Assembly (NCBI RefSeq): GCF_007747995.1
Contig: NZ_CP036276.1
Span: 2,099,001 to 2,163,000 of the forward strand
Origin: Symmachiella dynata
GTDB taxonomy: Bacteria > Planctomycetota > Planctomycetia > Planctomycetales > Planctomycetaceae
Direction of reading: 5' to 3'
Length of the DNA: 64,000 nt
The notes beneath the pieces were generated by a model that saw only the letters and a list, made by a program, of their open reading frames with translations, made no database searches and was not told the DNA's origin. Position numbers and translations under genes: made by a program. Of this stretch, positions 1 to 9,035 are shown piece by piece; the first letter of the stretch is position 1, and every line of letters begins with the position of its first letter.

Positions 1-960
1 TTGATTGATCGCCGAGGAACTGCCGAACGCGAACAAGCAATCGCCCGACTCGATCCGAGCGGCTCCCGGCGGCGGCATCAGGCGTTCGCCGTTGTTGCGG
101 CGGATGCCGATGATCATCACGCCCATGGCGCGCAGATTGGTTTCGGTCAGTTGTTTTCCCACGTAGGGGCTGTCGTCGGCGACTTGAATATCGACCAGTT
201 CCAACTCCTGCCCCCGTTTGCCGGCGATTTCTAGAAAGTCCTCGACGTTGGGGCTGACCATAAATCTCGCCATCTTCAGCGCGCCTTGGCGATAGGGGCT
301 GACGACGCGATTGGCTCCTGCCTGTCGCATTTTGGCGGCTGCCTTATCGTCACTGGCACGAACCACTATTTGCAATTCCGGGGCCATCAATCGGGCAGTG
401 AGGCAGACGTAAATGTTGTCGGCGTCGGTTGGCAGTACCGTCGCTAGCGACTTGGCTCGATCGATTGCTGCCAATTGCAAAATTCCGTCATCGGTGGCGT
501 CGCCTACAACATAAGGCCAGTCTTTCGAATGGCACAGCGACACGACCCGTTCATCATTCGTATCAATCACCACAAACGCTTGGCCTTGTTCCTCCAGGTT
601 TTCGCAGATCGTATGCCCCATGCGGCCCATGCCGCAGACGATGAAGTGACCGTCCAGTTGATCGATTTTTTTCTGCATCCGACGCAATTCCCAAAATGAG
701 CGCATTTCCGCGCTGACCACCCATTGCCCCAACTGAAACGCACTGTACGTGAAAATACCCAGACACGTGACCAAATAGAACGTGACGAACAACTTGCCCT
801 CGTCGCTAAGAGGGTGGATTTCGTAGCCGACTGTCGTCACGGTCACGACCGTGTAGTAGACGCAATCGATCCAATCCCAGCCTTCGATCAACCGGAAACC
901 GATGATCCCCACGGTCGTCAGCACGAGCAACAACAGTATGATGATCAGGATCCGTCGCAT
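1..960 (-). CDS. Potassium channel with RCK (TrkA-N/TrkA-C) domains, 3' end outside the window
   Basis: The minus strand reads open from 960 to the window edge, so the C-terminus is missing. The visible 320 residues begin with a transmembrane helix, then a pore loop with the potassium selectivity filter TVGY (in TVTTVGYEI), then a second helix. A Rossmann RCK domain follows, with its nucleotide-binding glycine motif (VCGMGRMG) and the acidic end of the second strand (VVIDTND). A TrkA-C-like domain starts near residue 235. This order is that of two-helix potassium channels gated by a cytoplasmic RCK ring that binds nucleotide or ions. The ATG at 960 follows an in-frame stop 30 bases upstream; a TTG at 981 is the only earlier candidate. 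Family call is firm; ion direction and ligand cannot be read. Confidence 0.9.
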   Translation of the reverse strand, partial: MRRILIIILLLLVLTTVGIIGFRLIEGWDWIDCVYYTVVTVTTVGYEIHPLSDEGKLFVTFYLVTCLGIFTYSAFQLGQWVVSAEMRSFWELRRMQKKIDQLDGHFIVCGMGRMGHTICENLEEQGQAFVVIDTNDERVVSLCHSKDWPYVVGDATDDGILQLAAIDRAKSLATVLPTDADNIYVCLTARLMAPELQIVVRASDDKAAAKMRQAGANRVVSPYRQGALKMARFMVSPNVEDFLEIAGKRGQELELVDIQVADDSPYVGKQLTETNLRAMGVMIIGIRRNNGERLMPPPGAARIESGDCLFAFGSSSAINQ

Positions 961-1092
961 ACGATATTGATGCCAAGCCAATCCGTGTTAGAGACGCAAC
1001 CACTGGGGAGGTCGCGGTGCAATGCACTCAGGTCCCTGCTAATTCGATCTGTTTCGCAGACGGCAACATAACATGTTCGACCTGCCGCGCCA

Positions 1093-2508
1093 CTACAAAT
1101 TGAAGAGAAATTTGGAGAGCAAACTCACTGGCAGTTCGTCGCGAACCAGACGCATCGGCTTCCCGCTGTCGGCCAGTATCTGTTCCGCCGCCAAATATCC
1201 ACTGCGCACCGCACCTTCCATCGTGCTGGGCCATCCGGTCGCCGTCCAGTCTCCGGCGAGGTACAAACCCTCGATCGACGTTGCCGGTCTGGGGCGCAGC
1301 TTATCGACACCCGGCACCATGGAGAGTACCGCTTTGTGTTCCGTCACCAACCGGCCATGCTGCAAAGTGGCGCCCTCTGCCTGAGGAGTCAGGCTCGATA
1401 ATTCTTTGGCGATTTGATCGATCACCTCCGCTTGCGGACGTCCCGACAGTTCGTGGGAAGCACTGATCACCACTTGATAATAATGCCAACTCGCGTCGTC
1501 CCCTTCTTCGCCGGGAATCGGAACTTCTCCACGATAAAACACCCATTGGCTGAGCCGTCCCACGAGCACCGCATGCGGCAAATCCAATACGGCACGGTCG
1601 AACCACAAATGCACGCTCGAAATGGGGGCGGTTTCCAAAGCCGTGGCCGCCTGAAACTCAGCCCGCCCTCCAATCGCCGCCGGAAACAGCGGCGTGACAC
1701 GATCCTGCGGAACGGCCAGCACAATTCGATCCGCCTCGATCAACGTCTCGTCCCGCAGCCGCACGCCCACCGCCCGCTCTCCTTGCAACTCAATGGCCGC
1801 CACGCCGGTCTTCAGACGGACTGTTACGCCGAGTCGTGTAAACCACTCGGTCAGTTCGTCGCCGTATAGCCGATCGAGCGGGACCGCGGGAATTCGGACT
1901 TCCCAGCCGCTACGATTACCCACAAATCCATCGGCAAACACTTTGCGGGCTGAGGCGATGCCAATGCGGTCCAGCGATTCACTCAAAGCACTCACGAGCA
2001 CGACTTGCCAAAAATGATCGATGAGTTCGGCCGTCTGTCCGTGCGCCGGCAACCATTCGGCCATCGATTGCTCATCCTGTGCCGCAGCAGGCGACTTGAT
2101 GAGCGTCGTAAGGCCGCGCAACAGCTTTAGTTTCTGCCCGAACGAGAAATGCCGTAATCGCAGTAGAGCGGGTAGGAGATGCAGCGGAGCCGGCAGCGGG
2201 GCAGCGGCAAAGCGGCTGCGTTCTCCTTGGGGGCCGATAAACCATAATTCTCGTTGCGTGTGGATCAGGTGCGCGATGCGCAGCGTCTCGCAGAAGTGAT
2301 CGAAATTCGTACAACACCCCATCGAGACATGTTGGCAATTGTCGATCGGGCTTTCAGTGGTTGCGTCCACAAACGAACTTGCCCGCCCGCCCAGCCGTGG
2401 TCGGGATTCCAGCAGCGTGACGGAGTATCCCGCTTGCCCCAAGGCAGAGGCCGCCGCTAACCCGGCCAACCCGCCGCCCACGACTAACACCGTTGATTCA
2501 GATGCCAT
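1093..2508 (-). CDS. hpnE: Hydroxysqualene dehydroxylase, hopanoid biosynthesis FAD enzyme
   Basis: This 471-residue flavoprotein opens with the dinucleotide-binding motif VVGGGLAGLAAA and the downstream GGRASS box of the amine-oxidase/phytoene-desaturase fold. The stretch DNCQHVSMGCC around residue 57 is characteristic of HpnE. A second FAD-contact motif lies near the C-terminus (GLYLAGDWTATGWPSTMEGA). HpnE reduces hydroxysqualene to squalene in the HpnC-HpnD-HpnE route, feeding squalene-hopene cyclase. HpnC and HpnD are not in this window, so the gene is either split from its partners or they lie elsewhere. It is divergent from rpsD. Confidence 0.88.
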   Translation of the reverse strand: MASESTVLVVGGGLAGLAAASALGQAGYSVTLLESRPRLGGRASSFVDATTESPIDNCQHVSMGCCTNFDHFCETLRIAHLIHTQRELWFIGPQGERSRFAAAPLPAPLHLLPALLRLRHFSFGQKLKLLRGLTTLIKSPAAAQDEQSMAEWLPAHGQTAELIDHFWQVVLVSALSESLDRIGIASARKVFADGFVGNRSGWEVRIPAVPLDRLYGDELTEWFTRLGVTVRLKTGVAAIELQGERAVGVRLRDETLIEADRIVLAVPQDRVTPLFPAAIGGRAEFQAATALETAPISSVHLWFDRAVLDLPHAVLVGRLSQWVFYRGEVPIPGEEGDDASWHYYQVVISASHELSGRPQAEVIDQIAKELSSLTPQAEGATLQHGRLVTEHKAVLSMVPGVDKLRPRPATSIEGLYLAGDWTATGWPSTMEGAVRSGYLAAEQILADSGKPMRLVRDELPVSLLSKFLFNL

Positions 2509-2992
2509 GAATCCGCAAATTCCCCTTGGTTTCGCTACGAAACTGCTCTGAGGACGTTAGCACAACCCAGCGCGCGTATGAAGCGCTGCAAAGCACAATT
2601 TCCGTCGGTTTATCGAATGGAGAGTACAGGGGAATGGTCGTATGTCCTTTTCTGAGATAGTGTTATGGGGTCTTCAGTGCATCGTTGGTCCTTGTGACCC
2701 TCTCTGCGTTCGAAGATCTCTCAGAGGCGAATCTCTCCGCAAATTGTAGCGCAAAGCAAACATTCAGGCGAATCTTTGCTGGTCCGGTTGATTCGCGGTC
2801 GAGGCGTTTGTATAACACTTCTTTAGCATCGGGTTGACTGTCCGCGCACGGCTTCTGCGCGCGACGTCCCAGACGCGTGTCTAGCACGCGGGTCGAAATA
2901 CTGAAATACGGCAATTTCGGTGGCTGCACCCCGACCAGCCTCGCGCCACAACTGACATGAAGTAAAACTGACATGAAAAAGGTACGTTGAGT
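2509..2992. other. Divergent intergenic region between hpnE and rpsD
   Basis: This 484-base gap has no convincing gene. It holds a good plus-strand promoter (annotated separately) and about 170 bases of probable rpsD leader with GC-rich inverted segments, for example ACGCGTG with a near-complementary CACGCGGGT around 2868-2890. Confidence 0.5.
2788..2816 (+). promoter_or_regulatory. Sigma70-type promoter for rpsD
   Basis: TTGATT at 2788-2793 (4 of 6 consensus) and TATAAC at 2811-2816 (5 of 6) are separated by exactly 17 bases. The predicted transcript start near 2823 leaves about 170 untranslated bases before the rpsD ATG. Confidence 0.55.
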
Positions 2993-3601
2993 ATGGGTCA
3001 CTACACTGGACCGAAGGGACGCATTAACCGCCGTCTGGGTGGAATCATCTTTGAGGACGCCGGAGCGCGCAAGGCTTATGAAAATCGGGATTTCCCGCCC
3101 GGTATGCACCAACGCCGCCGGAAAGTGACCGACTACGGACTCGCGCTGACCGAAAAGCAAAAAATTAAATACTATTATGGCCTGCGGGACAAAAAACTGC
3201 GGAGCTACTTCGACAAGGCGAAGCACATCAAAGGGAACACGGGTGAAAACCTGATGGTTCTGTGCGAACGCCGCTTGGACAATGTCGTCCGTCGTGCCGG
3301 TTTCTGTGCGACACGGCCCCAAGCTCGTCAGGGAATCGTACACGGTCACTTTTGCGTGAACGGCAAAAAGCTCGATCGTCCCTCCTATCTGGTTCGTCCC
3401 GGCGACACGATCACGATTCGCAATCGGCCGAACCTCAAAAAACTGTACGCCGAATTGGCCGAAGCGCCCCGCCAAGAGGGAACTGGTTGGCTCAGTTTTG
3501 ATGTGAGCGGACTAGAAGCCCAAGTCGCGGCCCTGCCCACACCGGATGACGTGAGCTTGCCCATCGATCTCAACGTGGTTGTCGCGTTCCTCTCGCGGTA
3601 A
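2993..3601 (+). CDS. rpsD: 30S ribosomal protein S4
   Basis: The 202-residue product begins MGHYTGPKGRINRRLGG, the S4 N-terminal pattern in its cysteine-free (non-zinc) form. The central CERRLDNVVRRAGF and the S4 RNA-binding segment ARQGIVHGHFCVNGKKLDRPSY are clear. S4 is a primary 16S rRNA binder that nucleates the small subunit. The ATG at 2993 is preferred over a TTG two codons upstream because the purine-rich RBS (AAAAAGG, 2976-2982) is then 10 bases away rather than 4. S4 stands alone here, without the usual S13-S11-rpoA neighbours. A strong terminator follows. Confidence 0.97.
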   Translation: MGHYTGPKGRINRRLGGIIFEDAGARKAYENRDFPPGMHQRRRKVTDYGLALTEKQKIKYYYGLRDKKLRSYFDKAKHIKGNTGENLMVLCERRLDNVVRRAGFCATRPQARQGIVHGHFCVNGKKLDRPSYLVRPGDTITIRNRPNLKKLYAELAEAPRQEGTGWLSFDVSGLEAQVAALPTPDDVSLPIDLNVVVAFLSR

Positions 3602-3621
3602 CCCATCAAGCTGCAAACGAA

Positions 3622-3665
3622 AAAACCGCGGACCGATTCATTTCGGTCCGCGGTTTTCTTTTTGT
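3622..3665. terminator. Bidirectional rho-independent terminator between rpsD and the ceramidase-like gene
   Basis: A perfect stem of about 15 bp (ACCGCGGACCGA paired with TCGGTCCGCGGT, plus flanking A/T pairs) with a six-base loop is followed by a T-rich tract on the plus strand and preceded by an A-run that serves the minus strand. It lies between two convergent genes. Confidence 0.9.
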
Positions 3666-3680
3666 CACAGTCACAGTTGG

Positions 3681-4973
3681 TTATTTGGCCGAATCGGGAG
3701 CCGGCGACTGATTGACAAATTCCAGTGATTTGTCAATCAAGATTTCGCCGGTCTGTTCGCCCAAGGATGTCTCCGAAACATATTTGTAGCGATCAAAACT
3801 GCCGTAATCGACTTCGGTCAGAATATAACCAAAGGCATCGTTGGTCAGTCCGAATAGCAGGTTGTGTTTGCCCCGCATCTTGCGTTTCAGGAAAAAGCCG
3901 ATGTTGGGCAGTGCTTCGCCGGGGATTGTGAGAATCTGAGCGTCGCCGATATTCACCAGATTGATGCGGGACGTGATACTCTGGTCTTTGTTGTGTGGGT
4001 ATTTCAGCGGTGAGCCGGTAATGACCGCCCACATCAAGTCGGAGTCGACGGGAAACCGCACGTCGATGGCGTCGCAAAACAGTTGCGGGTCTTTTTGGAG
4101 CGGGGCATCCTGAACAATCCGCAGCGCTTCGTCCGCCATTAGGTGCCCGATGCGTAGACATTCTTCCCAGGTCCGTGAATCGTACCAATAACCGGTCAGG
4201 GGATCCTTGGGTTTGTTCAGATCACGATTGTCGGCCGTGATCATTCCCCCTTGTGCGCCATTCATAAACAGCGCCATCCCTCCGGTCTCCTTCTCCAACT
4301 TGTCGCACAACGGGCCGACTAAGTCGGGACTGAGTACGCCTTCGCTGTTGCCCAGCACCTCGGGGTGGATGGCGTAATTGACCAGCGTGGCGATCGTCTT
4401 ACCTTCAGGAGTGACCGCTTGGATCACGCTCATCCGCCGGTCGTAAAGATTGGGAGCGTAATAGTTGTAGGCAATTTTCCCTTTGGCTTCGCCGGTACCG
4501 ATTTTCAAATACGCCGGCTGCAGATTGTCGATGGCAGTGTTGATCGCCTGAGCGGCCTTGTTGCAGACGTCATCCATGAACTTCAAGTTGCCGGTATGTC
4601 CACCGGTCGGCAGCGGAAAGGCATAGCAATCCGGGCCGCTGTGCGTATGTGTCGAGCCGATCATGATATTCTGTGCATCGATGCGCGGAACCTGTTTGCG
4701 GACACGATCAGCCAGCACCGAGGGGAATCCCAACAGGTCCAAGCCGACCACCGCGACGGTCGTTTCCCCTTTGCGAAACACGATCGCCCGCGCCGTCAAT
4801 TCGCCTTGTTTTCCCGTTGCCGGTTTCGGAATGCCCATGCCGCCGGAAATCGGCAGGAGCGGATCGGGGGTAATGACCTGCATCCCGGTGCCGACTTCGA
4901 GGTCTGCGAAAGCAGCGGACGTTCCCAATACGATCGAAGAGAGCGCGCACATGGTAATCAAGAGTCGATTCAT
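3681..4973 (-). CDS. Secreted neutral/alkaline non-lysosomal ceramidase N-terminal-domain protein
   Basis: A 430-residue protein with a Sec signal peptide (about residues 1-23, ending SAAFA). The mature start VGTGMQVITPD and the motif IGSTHTHSGPD near residue 107 match the N-terminal catalytic domain of neutral ceramidases, where the histidines bind zinc. YAIHPEV and GAQGGM later in the protein fit the same fold. Length is well short of full ceramidases of 600 or more residues, so the C-terminal immunoglobulin-like domain is absent. Planctomycetes carry many such short homologues; the true substrate may be another amide or ester. The gene converges on rpsD. Confidence 0.82.
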   Translation of the reverse strand: MNRLLITMCALSSIVLGTSAAFADLEVGTGMQVITPDPLLPISGGMGIPKPATGKQGELTARAIVFRKGETTVAVVGLDLLGFPSVLADRVRKQVPRIDAQNIMIGSTHTHSGPDCYAFPLPTGGHTGNLKFMDDVCNKAAQAINTAIDNLQPAYLKIGTGEAKGKIAYNYYAPNLYDRRMSVIQAVTPEGKTIATLVNYAIHPEVLGNSEGVLSPDLVGPLCDKLEKETGGMALFMNGAQGGMITADNRDLNKPKDPLTGYWYDSRTWEECLRIGHLMADEALRIVQDAPLQKDPQLFCDAIDVRFPVDSDLMWAVITGSPLKYPHNKDQSITSRINLVNIGDAQILTIPGEALPNIGFFLKRKMRGKHNLLFGLTNDAFGYILTEVDYGSFDRYKYVSETSLGEQTGEILIDKSLEFVNQSPAPDSAK

Positions 4974-5291
4974 CAGAGGCTCCGTAAGAGGGGACCCGTT
5001 TTTTTAGAACTGCTGGAAATGGTGGTGAGAACCTCATCGATCACCAGCGGGCAATTTTAAACCGGCTGGATGCGCACGATGACGCTGCCACGGGCGGCAG
5101 CTCCGTCCGTGGCAGCTCTCAATCCTGGTTATGCGCGGCTATTGCTAATACGACAGCGCCGGGCGATTGCGTTTGTCGTTGCGTCGCAGGGAACACTCAT
5201 CCTTCAACCACACTGGCGGACAAGCCGCCAGTGGCACCCCACGCAATTGTGATATGACGTGAAGAGGTTAAGTGAACGTCAACTGCGGCGA
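4974..5291. other. Intergenic region with a dispersed palindromic repeat
   Basis: This gap of about 320 bases has no supported gene. It contains one copy of a hairpin repeat at 5211-5239 (see the repeat entry) and otherwise nothing recognisable. Confidence 0.5.
5211..5239. repeat. Dispersed palindrome, family C copy 1
   Basis: CACTGGCGG and CCGCCAGTG form a hairpin around ACAAG, followed by GCACCC. The same module recurs in either orientation at 31473-31503, 33520-33552 and 51610-51638, always outside conserved coding domains. Confidence 0.7.
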
Positions 5292-5651
5292 TTACTCTTC
5301 CCGTAACCATGCCCAAGCTTTGTCGATGTCGGCGGCATCGAAGTATTCGATTTTGGCCATCGTGAACGGCTTGCAGACCATCGCCATCCATTTTTCCCAA
5401 GACTTGTCGCCCACCAATGCAATCCGTTCCATGGCGGTGCAGTGTTTTGTGGCAAATTTGATGTCATCCCACAGTGCGTGCGTATCCCAACCATGGAAGT
5501 CGTGGAATTGAGACAGCAAGCGAATCTTGCCGTGGGCTTCCACTGCACGTTCTACGATCGGAACAAAGACCTTGTAGTCCTCGTCGTGCAGTTTTCCACT
5601 GAGTTGGAATGCTAAAATATTACTGTCGCTGGATTCAATTTCTGTAATCAT
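5292..5651 (-). CDS. SpoIIAA-like (STAS-fold) small protein
   Basis: The 119-residue product starts MITEIESSDSNILAFQLSGKLHDEDY, the typical opening of the SpoIIAA-like family (older name DUF3478), with the C-terminal FDAADIDKAWAWLRE also typical. These are small cytosolic proteins with a STAS-like fold and no established reaction. The ATG at 5651 is chosen over one eight codons upstream (5675) because GGAG lies at the right distance before it and the family normally begins here. The gene is divergent from the Rieske gene. Confidence 0.8.
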   Translation of the reverse strand: MITEIESSDSNILAFQLSGKLHDEDYKVFVPIVERAVEAHGKIRLLSQFHDFHGWDTHALWDDIKFATKHCTAMERIALVGDKSWEKWMAMVCKPFTMAKIEYFDAADIDKAWAWLREE

Positions 5652-5809
5652 GACTTTCTCCGTTTGATTCGTCACTTGATGAAAAACACAGCCTTGTTCC
5701 TTTGAGAAATATTACGCTGTCGAGCGGCAAAACTCCACCGGAATTGAATGGTCGCGGGCCGCTTGCTATGAATGGAGTTGCCCCTTCCTATTCCCTGAGA
5801 CCTAAGACG

Positions 5810-6118
5810 ATGTCTAACCGAATACGTGTCGCTGCTGTTGCCGATATCCCCCCGGGAACTGCTAAGGAGGTTCTTGCGGGCGAGCGGATTTTGGCAGTGT
5901 ATCATGTTGACGGCGAATTTTATGCGCTGGACGGCATCTGTCCCCATGCCGGCGGTCCATTGGGAGAAGGTACGCTGCAGGGAAACATCGTCACCTGCCC
6001 GTGGCATGGTTGGCAATTCGACGTCACCTCCGGCCAGCATTGCCTGAACGATCACCTAAAGCATCCTTGTTTTCCGGTGACTGTTGACGGAGGCGAAGTG
6101 TTCGTCGAATTGGGATGA
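5810..6118 (+). CDS. Rieske [2Fe-2S] ferredoxin-like protein
   Basis: A 102-residue protein with both cluster motifs: CPHAGG (Cys-x-His) and CPWHGW (Cys-x-x-His), spaced by 18 residues as in soluble Rieske ferredoxins and the NirD-type subunits. There is no transmembrane anchor and no partner oxygenase nearby, so it is probably a standalone cytosolic electron carrier. The ATG at 5810 gives the family's usual length; an earlier start at 5702 would add an unrelated 36-residue extension. Confidence 0.88.
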   Translation: MSNRIRVAAVADIPPGTAKEVLAGERILAVYHVDGEFYALDGICPHAGGPLGEGTLQGNIVTCPWHGWQFDVTSGQHCLNDHLKHPCFPVTVDGGEVFVELG

Positions 6119-6340
6119 GCGCGCGCCCGCAAAGTTTGCGCAGCTTTCCCTTGCTTTTCGCTAATTTCCGACAATCCGCTAAAACCGGTTTTCTCGTTAT
6201 CACCGTGCGGACCGCTAGCCGATATCACCCAAGCAGGTCACTGTACCAGGCTGGATTGAGATCGACCTGTCGGGCCTTTCCGGTCACGGCGTGCTTCGCC
6301 ATGCCCTTCAAACCATTGAAAATCGGGGTTTCCGGGAATT

Positions 6341-7003
6341 ATGGATATGAGAATTCAAAAATTACGTACTGTTTTTACTTTGGTGTTTCTGGCGAGCCTG
6401 ACGAGCATGGCCTCCGCCGGTGACGATTACTACGGATGCTCCAGCAATGAATGCTACCATCCGGGTGGTGCACGCCAAAAATACAAATTCGGCAAAAACT
6501 GGCCTCCCTACGCCCGTCCAGTGGGATGTAAAGAGCCATACATGCACAAATACCATCGCGCCCACTATTGGCCGTACCCGTATATGTGCGACGATCGTTC
6601 GGTGATCCGCCAAGTTGTCCAACAGCAATCCGACAACGGCTGGATGAATTACACCACGCTGTATGACTACCACTTTGATGCCTCCACGCAGGAGTTGAAT
6701 CAAGCGGGACGTCTGAAATTGCAGTGGATCGCACTCTACTCCCCAGAACGATATCGCACGGCTTATGTCGCTGCTTCACTCGATCCGCGGGACAGCGAAA
6801 TCCGCTTGGCCAACACGACCTCTTTGATTGCGACGATCTGCGGCTCGGAAGATGCGGCACCGCCGGTCATGCTGCGTCGTGCACAATCCATCGGAACGCC
6901 GGCCGAGGAAGTCTACTTGATTCGTGGTGCTTACCTGTTGAGCACACCGGCACCGCGATTGCCTTACCAAGCCTACGGAGCTGATGCCCCCGAGGCGGAA
7001 TAA
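6341..7003 (+). CDS. Hypothetical secreted protein rich in Tyr, His and Cys
   Basis: I do not recognise this 220-residue protein. It has a Sec signal peptide (hydrophobic core FTLVFLASL, probable cleavage after SAG). The mature N-terminal third is rich in Tyr, Pro, His and Cys (GCSSNECYHPGG, PYMHKYHRAHYWPYPYMC), which would suit metal binding or disulfides. The C-terminal two thirds look like a beta-rich domain. A second ATG at 6347 would shorten it by two residues. A strong terminator follows, so it is probably a single-gene unit. Confidence 0.7.
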   Translation: MDMRIQKLRTVFTLVFLASLTSMASAGDDYYGCSSNECYHPGGARQKYKFGKNWPPYARPVGCKEPYMHKYHRAHYWPYPYMCDDRSVIRQVVQQQSDNGWMNYTTLYDYHFDASTQELNQAGRLKLQWIALYSPERYRTAYVAASLDPRDSEIRLANTTSLIATICGSEDAAPPVMLRRAQSIGTPAEEVYLIRGAYLLSTPAPRLPYQAYGADAPEAE

Positions 7004-7036
7004 GGTCGACGGGCAGCGGTAGCAAGAAGTCATCAG

Positions 7037-7068
7037 AGACCGGGGCCGCGCGCGGTCCCGGTTTTTTT
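7037..7068 (+). terminator. Rho-independent terminator after the 6341-7003 gene
   Basis: The stem ACCGGG-GCC paired with GGT-CCCGGT around GCGCGC is followed directly by seven T residues. Confidence 0.85.
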
Positions 7069-7369
7069 GATGTTTCAAGCAGATCCCGACGGCAGTCGCG
7101 CGATTTTGCGTGTTACAGTTCAGTGAAGGCTCAAATTGCGCAGTGACGGCTTGCTTTCCGGCGGTTGATCGGGTGTAAGCCGCAAAATCGGCACAGTTCG
7201 ACTCCTTCGCCACAGTCACTGCAGTCCATCCACGACATGAGTGCGTCGCGGGCCAATCAGTCAACTTCAAGAAGAGTCGCCATTGTCCAAGCCGGTCGTA
7301 GGCCGGAGAGAACATGCGGTCACCGGGTGAGTTGACGATTTACACACATTGCCGCTCCAGGGGGGAGCC
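7069..7369. other. Intergenic region upstream of the AAA ATPase
   Basis: About 300 bases lie between the terminator and the ATPase start. Apart from the RBS just before 7370 I see nothing recognisable. Confidence 0.4.
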
Positions 7370-8881
7370 ATGATCGATCACCGCAGGAATCATCCGGAAA
7401 CACCCAGTTCTGAGTCCGAGACCACACCGCCTGAGCGTGCAGCCGGCGGCGCGATCACTGATTTGTACGGCGACCTCTTCGAAAAAAAATGGTCGATGCC
7501 CAAAGAGGTGAACGCGATTCCTCGCAGTGAGGCGTCCCCCACAGCTGCCTTGCCTGCGGGAGAAGGGATCCCGTCAATTCAACGTTGCGAAGCTCCCTCC
7601 GCGCCCCGATCCTTGGAAGAAACCGGATTGGCGTTGATGCAGGTCTGCGATTTGATTCTCAAGCAGCTCTACTTGCAAGGGGGGCTGTTGGGTCTGGATT
7701 TGGCCAAAGAGGCTCGCTTGCCATTCAATGTCGTCGATGAAGCTTTGCGGTTTCTCAAAGACGAAAAATGTATTGAAGTCGCCACAGGGGAATTGATTGG
7801 TCGTGTCTCCTATAAGTTTCATTTGACCGATCTGGGCCGCAACCGCGCCCGCGATGCATTCGAACAGTGCCGCTATATGGGGCCCGCGCCGGTGGCGTTG
7901 GAAGATTATGTTCGTCAATGCCATCGGCAATCCGTTGTAGGCATGACCTGCAACGCCACCGCTTTGATGGCTGCTTTTGAGAATATGATCATCCGTCCCA
8001 ATCTGATGCAGGAATTGGGTCCGGCGGTCTGCAGTGGACGCTCGATTTTCATCTATGGCCCTCCGGGTAACGGCAAAACGATGATCGCCAAGGGGCTAGG
8101 GAATTTTCTCAATTCCGGCGGCGGCGAAATCTATGTGCCGTATGCGATTCAAACAGAAAACAGCGTCATCACCGTGTTTGATCCGACGCTCCACGACGTG
8201 ACCGACAATGAAGATGATTTGGACGTAGAAGATTCAGACGAATCGATGCGCTTGCTCAATGAAAACACCGTCGACCGTCGCTGGCGCCGTGTGCGACGCC
8301 CTGTGGTGATCACCGGTGGTGAATTGACGCTCGAGATGCTTGATCTGAGATACAATTCGACCGCCAACTTTTATCAGGCACCGCTGCACATCAAAGCCAA
8401 TGGCGGCGTATTTTTGATCGACGACTTTGGCCGCCAAATCGTCAGCCCCCGCGATTTGCTCAATCGCTGGATTTTGCCGTTGGAAGAACGAGAAGATTAT
8501 TTAACGCTGACGACCGGCAAAAAATTCTCTGTGCCGTTTGAGCAGTTGATCATCTTTTCCACCAACTTAGATCCTCGGGAATTAGTTGACGAAGCGTTCT
8601 TGCGGCGGATTCGTCATAAGATCCAAATCGGTCCGCCTTCGCGGGAACTGTACACGGAGATTTTTGAGCTATCTTGCAAGCAGCGAGGTATCCCATTTGC
8701 CCAGCCCGCCGTGGATTACCTTTATCGCACGTTTTACGATGCCGGAAAGCCGCCCCGGTCGAGTGATCCGCGGGATTTGTTGGAGATTTGCCAATCGATC
8801 TGCCGATTCGAAGAGCAGGAAGTTGTGCTTTCCGAGGATCTCATCTCCGAGGCTGCGCAGCGGTTCTTCTGTCAGATCTAA
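7370..8881 (+). CDS. AAA+ ATPase with a winged-helix-like N-terminal region
   Basis: A 503-residue soluble protein. The first 75 residues are low-complexity. Residues of about 90-185 look like a winged helix (DEALRFLKDEKCIEVATG, FHLTDLGRNRARDAFEQCRYMGP). The AAA+ module carries Walker A GPPGNGKT near residue 229, Walker B FLIDDFGRQ near 348, a sensor-1 strand FSTNLDP and a basic RRIRHKI that may supply the arginine finger. The ATG at 7370 has the strong RBS GGGGGGAG; a TTG at 7349 is less likely. The TPR lipoprotein follows 154 bases downstream on the same strand, so the two may act together, perhaps in assembling an envelope complex. The exact target is unknown. Confidence 0.8.
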   Translation: MIDHRRNHPETPSSESETTPPERAAGGAITDLYGDLFEKKWSMPKEVNAIPRSEASPTAALPAGEGIPSIQRCEAPSAPRSLEETGLALMQVCDLILKQLYLQGGLLGLDLAKEARLPFNVVDEALRFLKDEKCIEVATGELIGRVSYKFHLTDLGRNRARDAFEQCRYMGPAPVALEDYVRQCHRQSVVGMTCNATALMAAFENMIIRPNLMQELGPAVCSGRSIFIYGPPGNGKTMIAKGLGNFLNSGGGEIYVPYAIQTENSVITVFDPTLHDVTDNEDDLDVEDSDESMRLLNENTVDRRWRRVRRPVVITGGELTLEMLDLRYNSTANFYQAPLHIKANGGVFLIDDFGRQIVSPRDLLNRWILPLEEREDYLTLTTGKKFSVPFEQLIIFSTNLDPRELVDEAFLRRIRHKIQIGPPSRELYTEIFELSCKQRGIPFAQPAVDYLYRTFYDAGKPPRSSDPRDLLEICQSICRFEEQEVVLSEDLISEAAQRFFCQI

Positions 8882-9035
8882 ACGTTGGGGAATTCCGTCG
8901 GCAATTCAAAAGCCGGGCCCCACAGCAGAGAACACTCCTCTCCCTTCAATATCATTTCCGCGGACTTATCTTTTTATGATGCAGCATCGTTGCGCGCTGA
9001 TGCGTAACGCCTATGCAGCACATGGAGGTGCCCCG

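Noticed and set aside
2987-2992. TTG start two codons upstream of the rpsD ATG
   Set aside because: It would leave only four bases to the RBS, and S4 proteins normally begin at the MG(x)YTGP sequence.
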